From Henricia sp. BOLD:AAB3569 (lineage: Eukaryota; Echinodermata; Asteroidea; Spinulosida; Echinasteridae), in contig JBBELK010000316.1 of the NCBI GenBank assembly GCA_037783545.1, positions 558,001-622,000 of the forward strand: a stretch of DNA of 64,000 nt, written 5' to 3'. Both the position numbers and the translations under genes were made by a program. The notes under the pieces are model-generated. The model was given only the letters and a program-made list of their open reading frames with translations, did no database searches and was not told where the DNA came from. This document shows positions 1 to 13,100 of this stretch, in pieces (the stretch's first letter is position 1; every line of letters starts with the position of its first letter).

Positions 1-404
1 GCTATCCCTCAAAATGGCGACACACAACGCACAAAGCAATGGGACTTTCAACGGAAAGCACAGATTCATTGGAGAAAACTGAAAGGTATTCATGTTTCAG
101 GGTCGACAGTTATCTTAGAACACACCGAGTAAAGGGCCAGTAATACCGGGAAGACAAATCATGAAATACGTGCTTTCGTACCTTTTGAACATGCTTTGAA
201 CATGCTTTGAACAACGAAACGACCGGCCTTGAAACCAAACATTCACCCGGAACATCGCATACAACACTGTACAAATTGTATGGGGCAGAACATCGCGTGA
301 TATGTTGTTGCAAACATTGCACTTTGACCTATGTGGGTGATCTCTGCTAGCTCTGTTGTGATTGGTCGGCGGGTTCGGTTGATTGACAGGTCGGAACTAT
401 GCAT
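1..404. mobile_element. MITE-A copy 1 (left end cut by window)
   Basis: The first of six copies of a roughly 450-bp non-autonomous element whose ends read tgcatagttccgac or its complement. This copy ends cggaactatgcat at 404. It shares internal text such as tcattggagaaaact and gatcggtcggcgggttc-type sequence with the other copies. It encodes no protein. Confidence 0.75.
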
Positions 405-1041
405 TCACCACTTGCATTCAAAACGAGGCTTTCTTGGCATACGTCGTATTTTACAATGGACAAAAGTCAACGTCACAGCAACCGACATGGTAACGATACG
501 AGGGAGTCATTGTTCATGCAAGGAAAGCCTCCCTGTTTTGCCAATATGGCGGTTCCATGCAAGTGGTGAATGCAATGATTTCACCCGAGGTTGTTTTTCA
601 TTTTGTGAAAAAATGATTTGAGGATGAATTGATATAAATGCGTGCGCACACATTGTTTTACAAGGGCGCCCTCATGGTATTATGACTCCGTTTTCCGAGC
701 AATAGAGCTTCTGCACCAGCGACCATGACAGGGGCAGGTTTTCTTATTTAAATGATGTAACAATAGAACCACAAAGCACCTACTCATGCATGACACACTG
801 TGACAATGTGACTGCCCCCTGTCATGGCCGCCGTGCAAAGGCTCTATACAGCTGGGGAACAAGTCTAGGACGGTGCCTTTGCACAATTTCTTAAAAGCAA
901 GGGGACAGTTTTTCATTGTTTTCTCAGAACGTATGAGGTGCTGAGCTGACTTATACACAGGTTGGTTTTTATCATACACACCCTTAATCACACATGGAGA
1001 TACAACGCCGTTTGTAACCGTTTCCTTGTCTTGTAAGTTAC

Positions 1042-1182
1042 CTTGTGCAGTGTGGTCTGAAGTCTTTGAACCATTTCATTGAGCATGCGTATTCGCTTAT
1101 CAGCGTCCGTTTCACTTTCTTCACCGTCTTTCATAGTAGAGAACATCCTGCCTTTTGGATGAACGTCATTCCGTGCTCTCAG
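1042..1182 (-). CDS. GABA-B-like receptor, cytoplasmic coiled-coil tail exon
   Basis: A 47-codon exon with an acceptor after tttatttatttttgag and donor gtaact. It follows VFVPK of TM7 in phase 0. It reads LRARNDVHPKGRMFS and then DKRIRMLNEMVQRLQTTLHK, a heptad-patterned amphipathic stretch. GABA-B subunits carry a coiled coil at this position for heterodimerisation and trafficking. The donor shows that the protein continues further left, past the window edge. The assignment rests on phase, position and coiled-coil pattern. Confidence 0.7.
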
Positions 1183-4100
1183 CTCAAAAATAAATAAATT
1201 CATTCATTCATTAAATAAATAAAAGAATCAAAAGAGAAGTCACATTAATCAAATTTACGATTGCGAATTCAATATGCGTATTACCATTAATACGTGTATA
1301 GGCCTACATACATGGAGATGTCTTCCATGTTGTCATTGGTATCCAGCTCTTTAATGTTTATTTTATGAGAAATGAGCTACTGGTTACCAGTGTGGCTACA
1401 TACCCAAATTATGGGCCTCGGAGTGCTGTAGTGGGAACGTCACTCTGTGTGTAAATTACTCAGGTTAATGTGTCTATACTAAAACTAGCGAACCGTTTCC
1501 TCGCACATTAGCAATTTACATCTCAGATATCCAGCGAATATTCAGACCAATTGCCCTGACAACTTGCGTCACACCATATTTTTCTTGATCGTTAACAAAA
1601 TAATTGGTGAATACCTTGGGAACGAATACCAAACACAGCGCTACAGTTGTGGCGAAGAAGATAAAAACAGACACGATGACGTAACGGGCATCGACATCAT
1701 CGAGAACCAGCGAAACGGGAACCACTATGAATGACAAGATGACTGTGTTGTATACACTCATACCTGCAAGATTTAATACAAACATTTTACAATGATTTAC
1801 AATGTCCCAAACTTTCAATCGACCATTTAACCCAAACAAATATCTTATTCATATGGATAAATGTGGTTTCAACTGTCCATTACACTGATTCCGCCCGAGA
1901 TATCTTCTCAGAAAATGAGAGTTAAAGATAGTATACATAATTGGTAAACTGTTACAAATAGTTTTATCCCCGTGTGATTGAAGATATGCATGATTAAAAC
2001 CAACCTGAGCAGAAACCAGCATGTGTGTTGCCATGACGTCGTAAATCGATGTCGTGCATGGAGTAAGGAAAACAACTGAACCATGCACATCAGTATTGTT
2101 ATGTTTATGCACTGTCGTACGCCCCAATGTCGCTTTGTTATAAACTATTTTTTTGCCATTTTCCTCGTGAATGACTGCGAGTGTAGACGTCAAAAGCAGT
2201 AACAAGTGAAATTCCCCGGTCCTCCGCTACACCGATGAGGAAATCTTGGCGTGTTTACACGTCCTCCAGCGTCAAGTAGTTAACAGTCTTGAAAACAAGG
2301 TTTACGCAAAAAAGGAACGCCACTCACCAATGTATTTTGAATCGTTCAATGCCGGGACCGTTACTTTCCTCGTTTCCCAAGCAAGGAACGCGCCAAAAAT
2401 CAGAAGTAATCCTTCGATGCAAACGAGCGATCCCACCCAGTAGACCTGCCAAGTTGATTGGCAGGTCACGTGAACAGGAATGATGACGATATCAACGTCG
2501 TTGGTTTGCTGTGGGAAGAAAGAATTATACGATATCACATAAAAACTTTATCATTGGGTTTTCAAAATTATCAAAAATAAAAATAATATAAAATAATAAG
2601 TTACATGACATATCATTTAAATAAAGTAAAGTTTAAAATCGATAACCAATGGCTCTCGTAGAAAAACGCACATGTAAACAGAAAGTGACGTCATTTATTT
2701 ATTAAGAGTCTAAATTTACCTGTTTGATTCCCATGGTAAGCACTGTCTGTAACGGATCCACTATCTCCCAGATCACCAACACGAGGGTGACAATTAGAAC
2801 CAAAATGGCGACCATCACGTACAGCTGGTAGTCCTTTATGATCTGTCAGGTCAAAGTTTAAACCATTGTCATAATGTTTTATGTATCCATTAAAATGCCT
2901 GTCTGTTATGGACCATCATGCGCATATTGCAGTTTTTGCTAAAATTTTCATTACCGTTTTGATGGCGGTTTTACTGGTGAAAATCCGATGTACACGCCAC
3001 ATCTTGCTGAACATGGCGCCAAAAGCCATGGAAAAGCCGACGCCAAAACTCCACGTATTTGCCTGAAATAAACATTCAATGAAATTAACATTTTATTAAT
3101 TAAATTACTGATTCGTGCACTGCATTCAATTTTAAGGAGCGAACACTGTCCAAATTACACACAGTTTTGTGGTGCACCATGCTAAAACGTTCATTAAACG
3201 AATTTTATTTTTATATTTACTAATTTAGAAATGCTAACTACATTCCGCGCGGTTTTCCCGCGCTTTTTATAAACGTTCGATGTCGTCTGCATATATTGCG
3301 TGGCTCGCATAATTCCCGCTGCTAATATACTTGTGGCACATCGCCCGTTTTGTTTTGATTAGTCTTTCAAAGTAAAGTAAGCGGATTCCAAGGAAAGCAA
3401 ATTCCCGTCGCCAATAAATCTTTCCACCGTCTCAAATTGGAGACGGCGACTTGCATGATTAAAATCGGTCTTGCGGAGCTTTTGCGGCCATTATTCTTGG
3501 ATTTTTTTTGGTACTGGTCTTGCGTAAAATTGAACAGCAATTAAATGCAAACTGGAAGAATTAAGATGCGGAGACATCGTTTCCCCTTTTGTAAAATGCT
3601 CAATTAGTTTTCAAATGTTCACTACTCGAGCGGATCGAAATTGGAAAGAGGTTCGGGGAATGTTGATTTTAAACTTGAAACCGCGGTACATACGTAAGAA
3701 GCTGTGGTTGGTAGATATATAGGCTATCGATTTTGGACTGGTTGTTCAATTTGATTAAAACCAGGAAAGCGTGAAATTGTGGAACTTAAGTTGAAATGAG
3801 CTTTACATTGCTCGAGGGTTAGGCCCAGGTAAACCAATTTCACTAAAGTAGGAAACATTTGAGACAGTATGAAGCGCGATATGCGTATCAGTAACGCGCA
3901 GCGTGCACGCACACAAAAATGAAGGCGAGGCAAAATGAAGGCGTCTCGTTCAGCAGTGTACGCGCAGCGTGCACGCACACAAAAATGAAGGCGAGGCAAA
4001 ATGAAGGCGTCTCGTTCAGCAGTGTACGGTGCGCGTGTTCCCGATATGCTTGCGCGCTTTCCAGACGCGTACAACGCGCTGTGCTTTACCAATGAAATCC

Positions 4101-7100
4101 GTTCACCTTGCACATCCATACATAGACGTCAAACGCCACCCTGCTTGTGTCGAGTCCGTTGAATATGATAGAAATGTACACTAGCATTCCCCCAACCAGA
4201 ATCAAGTTGTTGATCTTTGGACTTGACATTTTGATGTATCTAAATCCAAACGAAAAGTAAAAATCACAAAATTATTTTTCCCTAATCGTTCTTTCCAAAA
4301 TAGTATTAGTTTATCGAGGACGCATTATCACATAGAAAACGAGAAATACCACACCTTATTTCATTGTACGAAACTAGATTCAAATTAACTACTTAATACT
4401 CTACCACATGAAAACTGCCGCTTACGAAAATATAAATTTTAATTAATATTGATAACAATTCTTCTAAAAATTGCAATAAAATTGTACTGCAAAAAAAGAA
4501 GAAAACAAATTATTTTGCGTGCACACACACAAATAACCCGATACTCGGTAATGGTGAATTTCAGTATATACATTCTTCGTTATCCTAATTTATATTAGGA
4601 CAACGCTTTTATATTTTCCTAAACAAAATATAGACTTTTAAATTGAATGCATACCTTCTCTTCCTGTAATGTATATTGAACGCGAGGAACCCCAGCGCCA
4701 ATAAAATACCCGATACAGCTAATGACGTCATTCCAATGAATAAATTACTGGAGATGGTTCGAGGCAATTCTTTCTCCAGGACAGAATCAGCCGGTGGTCT
4801 GCCTCCTAAATTGTCAAAATAAAGTGTAACAAATACATACTGTGACACCGTGGAGAGACTATAGCGCCTCACTTACAAAAGCCCTCATCCAGGGGGTACC
4901 GGTACCGGTAAGAAAATATGCAGACATCCACTACGGGGGGTAGGTCCTGTCGATTTTAGACTTATTTCAAGTGTGAGATCGCGAATACTTCACCAATAAA
5001 TTATGGGAAGTACGACAAGACCTACCCCCGTAGTGGTTGTCTGCCCCATTCTACTGGCACGCCACTTACAGAAATCCTCCTCCTATACTGCCGGCCCTGC
5101 CGCGCATGCTCAATATTACGTATGGAAAAGGTTGGTTTGTTTGCTGCCACCAAGCGCCTCAAAGTCTCCCATTCGATCAAAGTGAGCTCAATGCATTCGA
5201 TTGGTTCTCAATCAGTGACGCGCAGCGCGCATCGCCGGACCAATGGCATGCCTTCGCTGCTTCTCACCTTGCCATACAATGGGCGGATCATTAGTCCACT
5301 GAAGTTTCTCTCCTGCGACTGCGGTCGGTTGGTAAATTCCTACTCGAACTTCATCCCCATCTGAAAATTTAAGTTGAATTAATTTATATTCTGTGAAATC
5401 GGGACACTGGTCCTTGGCAAAGCATGACTAGAACGATTCAATCTATAATCTAGTGCAATATTCTAAAGGCTGGTATCTCGAAAAAGCCATCAAAATGTCA
5501 CTCTTTGACTCCATATTGCTGTGCACGGGACATCAGTCAACTATGATAAATCTAATAATATGCACTGTAATCAATATGACGTTCTGTATAACTCAATAAA
5601 CGAAAATGTTTACGTCCAGTTTGAATGTGTTTGGATGCAATATATTCTGTATGGATGCTCATATATTGATGGTTGTGCTTTAGCAATAGCATCTTATTTG
5701 TCGTTGAAACTTAATTATATTTTTGTATACGTGTAGTATAGCAAAATAAAAATAGGGCATACCTTGATTTTGCTCAACTTGCATCAGTCCCTTCCTGTCA
5801 CCGTCGAATGTAAACTGCACTGGGCCCTGCACAAGTAAGAAAAAAGGCAAATCGAGTTCTATCACTGTGAATAACTTAAGTAATGATGGCACCATTCTTG
5901 GTTACATTGTGCGTTTTGCTGTTAGAGCCCCAACGAACCCGAATGGTTTGTTGCTCCGTAGAAAAACGCATATGCAAACAAAGCGTTATGTCATAAATAT
6001 GTAGGGTTATTGTCCGTTTTTTTAGCAGCATGCCTTGTGCGCACAAGACGACAACTCTAAATGTCCTTTGATTTTTAGAGCTTTGGAAATAAGCACAACT
6101 TACCGAAACGCCTTCAAAGTTAGTAGCAGTCATTATCTCGAAAAAGATGTCCGCCATTTCTGTATCCTCGTAAGTGAAATTAGCAATCGTCTTGGGTGGG
6201 TCTTGAGCAAGAAATGGAAAAATATGTGTAGGTGAAGTTAGGAAAACCCACAATGATTACAATAATTCTGCGGTAACCTTTTATGCTGTAGTATTTCTAT
6301 GGGGTTTGAGAAAGAAGAAAAAGAAAGGAAGAAAAAACTAGAAGTCCAAAATAGCCGTTTCTCATACACAGTAACCTACACATGGATAGCATGCTCTCTA
6401 TACGGTCTCATCTCTACAATAATATACAACAATCTGTTAATACAACATTCTGCTTGTAACAAGAACAATTTTAGGTCCCGAGTCCTTGTTCCTCATTGTT
6501 TCAATTCCTGATAATACAGGTTTCCTGTTATAACAAGGAACATCTGTGAAGTCACAAAGACCGTTTATAGACTACTATAAAGCGTGAAAAGCCATTCTGT
6601 CTGGGTCTATAAACATTCGCTGGTAATCTAACATTCGCTGCTGAAGCTCAGGGAATCAGTTCACTGATTTTACATTGATAACGCACAAAGGATGCTTGCT
6701 TCTACTAACAAGTAACAAGGTTCGATTGCGTGGATGCAAAATGAAGACCCAACTTAACATCGCAGTCAAAATAGAATGTTCTCCGAGGAAATGTTTCCAC
6801 CCTATACCTATGTATGCCTCGTCTACACTGGCAAACACTTGCAACATCACCATAACATATATGTTTGCTGATGTTTTACATTAGCAAACCTCTTGAAAGG
6901 TCACGTGATCACGATTGGCTGGCTCTAATCACATGACCTGAAACTGGTTCATGATTGGTTCAGACATACAACATGAGCAAGCAGATGTTTGCCAATAGCT
7001 GCATGTCCAAACACCAGCAAATACGGTTTGGCGAAGTTTGCTGGTGTTGGCTAATTCGTTATGTGCCGTCCACACCTGCAAACCTTTCTGAAAAACATGA

Positions 7101-10100
7101 CCAAACTTAAAGTTTTGTGGTGTTTTATGTGAAATGTTTGTCAGTGTAGACAGACGGGGCTTGACCCTCACGCCAAGCTGCGTGGCGCGAGATGGGTAGT
7201 GCATTACGTGCCTGTAATATTCAAGGATATACGTGCTTTAATAATCGTAAAAATGTCTCATTTCCGAAACGGAACGATCAAATTTCATGCAATGCTGACT
7301 GCCGACTGCTGACTGCTATTAGGTTTCACCATCTGATGAAAATAGAGAGCTTTCGTAATACAAAACGGCAGCTTGAAAGCTTTATGTTTTTAATTTACTT
7401 CACTTTTTTACGTTTTAAACTACGTCCGTAACATGACCATACTATCGGCATGTAAATTCACGTTACAAGACCGAGATTAAAATGTTTTTGCGAAGTCGCC
7501 AACATTTAGCTATAACTCATTGATGTTTTATGAAAGGTAACCTAAATAAATCGCTTTTTATACAGATGAAGCAATATTTTGATGTATATTTAAGACCAAG
7601 TCACATATAGTTTTTGCCGAGCGTAGACCAACATTAATGCTTGACAATAATGTTCAAGGGCTGAACATTTATTACGCTGTTATATGGATTGAAAAAGTCA
7701 CGACTAAACGTGCGAAAAATTGGTGTTTAAATTCTAAGGGCATTTTACAGCACAAAAACATATTGCACCAAAATAGGCCTCGGACATAATGACGTAACAG
7801 ACTTAGTTTGTTTACACATGCGCTTTTCCTACGGTCGTCTGGTTTCCTAAATGCTCACACGTGACACAAATAAAGCGTGACGTCATGTCTTAAACCCTAC
7901 CCATAGCTTGAAGTCGTTTCTCAGCTTCCTGTAGCGCCAATGCGATTGTCCACACGCTATCGAAGCCATAAGGTGCCTCCTGGTACCCCGATAAAAGCTC
8001 CGGTTTCCCGCCAACGTACTCTTTGTATTCCGCTAAAAATTCGGCTGTCGTCTGTTAAAAGTGAAAACATTTAAAATATACATAGTGGCTTTTTTCGCGA
8101 CTATAATTAGAAACGTTTTGGTCGGAATTACTCATCAAACAAAATGATCAAATTCGGTCGTCAGCAGCCAAAACTTATCACTGGTTGTGATATGATTGGT
8201 TAATCCAGTTTTGACGTCATAAACATGTTTCTAGTTATGACCGCGAAAGCAGGCCTCGTTATTTTATTTACGACTGAGCCGTTTTCGGTTGTGTCCCTGA
8301 GTTAGTTTGACAAAATATAAATAGTTGTTTGGAATGCAGCACCTGAAATAAGTGTACTGCTTGGAAGCGAACTCGGGCAGCTGCTTTTTACTACGAGGTC
8401 AAGGGTCATACGCGGTCACACGCGCACCTTTTGAGGGATAAAATCACTTTCTCATTAAAATAAGGTCTACTTTAATATAAGACTTAAGAGCTTTAATTGC
8501 GTCAGTCGTATCTGACTCGCTAAATGCTCAAGTGGTTGAGACGTCGACTCGACATTGCATGAGAATGAAGGGGGAAAATCGGATAGAATATATATATATT
8601 TTTTAAAGCGTACTCACTATGCCAGCCACGCCGGGTTGTTCGGCAAGGCTAAGTGGCAGCGCGTCGGTAGTGAAGTATCCCTGTACGGCCTCGGACATTT
8701 GGTCCTTGGTACAGTCGTGTTTTTCCGCACTGTCTTCAAATAACCACCACTGGTGGCTGTACCATCCTGTAAATAATTCATATTTCGAAGAGTAGCATTC
8801 TAAGTGATTCATTAAAAGGATTTATTTTTAAGGAGACTCCAGAAGCGCTGTAAATACCCTGGGGCTGTTTCTCAGGCCATTGGTTGCAACCAGCTGTTGC
8901 TCACAGTGTGTCACTGGGCCAGAAGTATAGGATGATTGATAGCTTCTATTATGCAGGATACACAGATCAATGGAGCTTGGCTTGAGGCCCAGATTTCCCA
9001 TGGTGGGCCTGACTGGTGTCTATATACGCTCCAATGGCGGGTTTTATTAATTGAAAGCGCATTATCTTCCGATTAAAGCATATACCTTTATATTCGGGGT
9101 AAATGTTTGTTTGTGCTAAGCAGGGTATTTTGCTCAGCAGGATTCTAAGCAAACTCGCTTACCCGTGATAATCCACACGTATCTTTTCCCATACATTCCT
9201 TCTTTAAAAGCTTGGCAAAACACCAGTCTCGCCTTGGTCTCGTAGAAGTTGCCGATAATAATTCTCGCACCTTGTTTCTGTATAAAAAAGGAAACATGTT
9301 TTTCGGCTGCCTGATAATAAAGCAAAATGATTAACATCAAATGGCGGCCATTTTGAATATATTTACGCTTAGTAATTATTTTGCAGCGGATAATTGATAA
9401 GTAGAAATGAAAGTTATCAAAACTAACTCGGCGACGACCTACAATCTTGATAAAAAAAACGACGAAATTATTTCACCTTAAGGTTTGCCACTTGAATAGC
9501 GGGGCTGTCAGCAAAACTCTCCGAAGTTATTGTCTCGATTCCATTTTGTTTAGCCTCGTCCAAGAAAGCTACGGTTGGCTGAATAAAAAAAAACCAGCGA
9601 TACCAGGGCGTGTTTTCGCGACCATAACGAGAAACATGCTCCTTACGTAATTATAGACCGTATCGAATAGCCGCCATTTCGTGGGGCACCTTTTGTTACT
9701 TAAACCGTTCAACAATGGAAGCACAATATGTGCAACCATGCATGTACTCAAGGAACAAAGAAACTGCCCCACGAAATGGCGGCTATTCGATATGGTCTAT
9801 ACTGGTTCAACTAATGTGGCTTCTGTGGCTGATTATTGGTTGAATCCACGATACTTTGGAAACATGTTTCTGCTTGTGGTCGCGCAAACATGTCTCGAAA
9901 ATGGACATCTGTTTTTGCACCCATAAAGTGCAGAATTAACAAACGACTTCATGTATACATTGGATGGCGGGTACCAATCAAACTACATGTGCTCTGAACC
10001 AATCACATGTTTTTTATGCTAATAAATTTGCATATTTATGTTAAAGTTCTCAAAATGGTGACGTAACGTACCAATGAAAATAAATCGATAGTCTGGTGCA

Positions 10101-13100
10101 GTGTGGCGACCCGCCTCCACCCGAAGTGCTTCAGCATGGCAAACTTGACCACGTTGAAGACATTTTCTGGTGGGAAAGCTCTGAAGAAATTTGGGAAGAG
10201 GTCCCGATTGGATAGGAGTGGTGAAGCCGATGAATAAGATAACTTTGGGTTGAAAAAAATAAGAGAAACATTCAATTGCGATCATTTTTTATTTTTTAAA
10301 ACTCTGATTAAAATATAGATTACATGATTGGAAAACTGTTACAAACGGCGTTATCTCCCTGTGTGATTGAAGATGTGTATGATAAAAACCAACCTGTGTA
10401 CAGGTCATCTATATAGATCACTTATACAATGAACAAAATGTGTCCATGCTTTCAAGAAATTGTGCGAATCCACTGTCCTATTTAGGTTGGTTCTCTTGCT
10501 ATACTTATACAGGGACAATGGAGTCAAATACCATGGTAGTTTACATGAAGGTGCCGTAATAATTTAACAAAATGTACACACGTATTTGTATATTAAGTTC
10601 ATCTTCAAATGTCATTTTCTTCGGAGAGAATCATCGCAATGGACGCTTCTATTTGTTTTTGTCAATTAAAATGGGTGCTTCACATTTTGGGACGTTGCAA
10701 ATCCTGTGTATGCCCACGGTCTTTAAATACTGCAAAAAAATGGCATTTGTCAGCCGCTAGTCGGATCTTTTTGCTTTTGGCCCGATTCGTAATTGGGCAA
10801 GCAGCATACCTGGATGAGGTTCCAGTGGTGTGACGCCTGTGCAGTAGGTTGCGTAACAATGGAACACCCAGCCCCTAGAATCATAATCTTGGTAGTCGTT
10901 TGGTTGTACAGCTCACGGTACATGACGTCTGTTCCTTTACCGCCATTACACTGTACAAAACACACCCATCAGGTACATTGTAGTCGATCTAAAGTCTATA
11001 CTAAAAAAAGCCCAATGTATCATTTGCAATGACCCAAAATTTTACTACATGGGTTGACAAGAAAAACCTTACTCAAAGTGTTGATAGCAATTGGTAACTA
11101 ACACCACATGAATTTATTTCTGTCCAAAATACTTTCTCATAATACACCATGTATCTCATTGTAGGGCTTGCTAAGCTCACGTGATAGCCAATCCCAATCA
11201 GTGAGGAATAACTGCACTACCGTGATTCGAGACCACCATTTGGCTTCACAGCTCAATTGATAGGGCATCTGCACGTTAAGCAGAAGGTCCGCGGTTCGAA
11301 TTCCGGAGGAACCAAGTTGCTTTTCACTGCATCCAGATTTCCCAAACTCGTATGGACATTTGTCCATATGTGTATCAAATTCATTCACCCCGGCGGTCCC
11401 TGGGTTATAATCCCTATAAAAAAAAAATCACTAAAAATATTTTCTGTAAGAAATTAACCACTATAAGGGTTAGTGTTTAAAAATGTGTGTCCGCACACAT
11501 TTTTTTCACCATTTACTCAACACAAAGACCATGCATAGACTTTATTTAAAAAAATCATCTTAATTGCGCAAACCAGTAAATTTAGAGAACTTCTCAAGGT
11601 ATAGTCTCATTTACAGTCATTTGCAGATTATACCTCGTAAAAACGCGGTGTTTACGATGCACTTTGCCATGCATGCAAGGTCGTTGCACTAAAGTTGTTC
11701 TCGTTATATTTTGTCTTTTATCCAATATATCAGTCTCAGTCAGTGTAGAAGTTAGTGGCTCAATGGATTTTTTGTGAGACACTTTTGAAAAGTTTTAATC
11801 GGCCGTTGTTTTTGTGCAAAAACATTGTACAGTTCGATTGGTTTCGTTTCACAAAGCTTCGATGGGTTTGTAATTCCATACCAAAATCACATTTTATTGG
11901 ACATAAATGTCTTTCCAAAATCCAGCTGTTTTTGCGTCCTAAAAATAAACTGAACTTTAATCCAATTTGCAAGAAGAAAATTTGCTGACATAAAATCTCG
12001 CAAAGCGTGGCTAAGGTTTTTATCAAATTATAACCGTATGGAATTTTTGTAAAATAACTTCCGGTAAAAGTGCGCGTACTTTCGGAATCTCTGAATACAC
12101 AATGGTCAGGAAGAACAAAATCAATAAGGAAAACATTTATACCTTAGTCATATTGGTAGTTTCTCTTCTTTTTTTCGAGAAGTAGGCCTACTGATCCATG
12201 CATACACGTGGATATTTGCATGAAGGCTTTAATTTGATTAATTATTCTATACACAAATGGGTGGTGCGGAACCTTATAAATATTTAAAAAAAAAAAAATT
12301 CAATTTGGATGTGGAAGCAATTTGTGAAAAATGCAGAAACTTTGTCAAAGCAACTCGCAGAGTGACCACCTCACGAAAAAATAACAACAAATTCGTCTGC
12401 GTTTTTGTTGTTTACGCGTTTGTAATGCTGCGAAAACAGTGCAATGTTATTCTAACGCAGTGTTATTTTAGCGAAAAATTTAATGTTAGCGTACTGCTGT
12501 ATGTGTAGCACGTACTTTGCATGGTAGGAAAAAAATACCTGTAAAACAACAGGGTGACGAATATTTTACAAAGACGACAGGGTTATAAAGAAAAATTTGC
12601 ACATTTTGGTAATTTGGTTTTTAAAGATATACATGATTGGTAAACTGTTACAAATAGTTTTATCCCTCTGTGTGATTGAAGATATGCATGATTAAAACCA
12701 ACCTGAGCAAAAACCAGCTCCGTACTTCGTCTAACTTTTGAGAAAACAGTCAAAAAAGGGTTTGCAGTCATTTCGCCCCAAAACACTTCGCCCGAGTGCC
12801 ATTTCGCCCTGAACCACGGCCTGTGCACGAAGTGGTTTTGGGGCGAAGTGGCATTTGGGCGATGTAGTGTTTGGAAGAAGTAATTTGGGGCGAAATGGCA
12901 CTCGGGCGAAGTGGTTTGGGGCGAAATGGCACTTGGGCGAAATGGTTTTGGGGCGAATTGAATTTTCGTCTCATGAGACGAAAACTTATTGTTTGGGGTG
13001 GGGGAGGGGGTCCATTTTAGAGTTTTGTAATATTTGGAAAGAGCAACTCTTCTTTCATTTGATTCCAATTTTTTAGCGTCATCCAACAAATAAAAACATC

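Noticed and set aside
1516..1839. Receptor ending at 1516 without a coiled coil as the main form
   Set aside because: A donor exactly after VFVPK and a phase-matched coiled-coil exon at 1182-1042 make the longer tail the better primary model.
3896..4026. CRISPR-like repeat-spacer
   Set aside because: Only two tandem copies of a 64-bp unit exist, with no unique spacers, in a eukaryotic intron.
11242..11313. tRNA gene with GTT anticodon
   Set aside because: The anticodon arm is good, but the acceptor stem has mismatches, the base before the anticodon is C rather than T, and the body matches another SINE copy at 22380.
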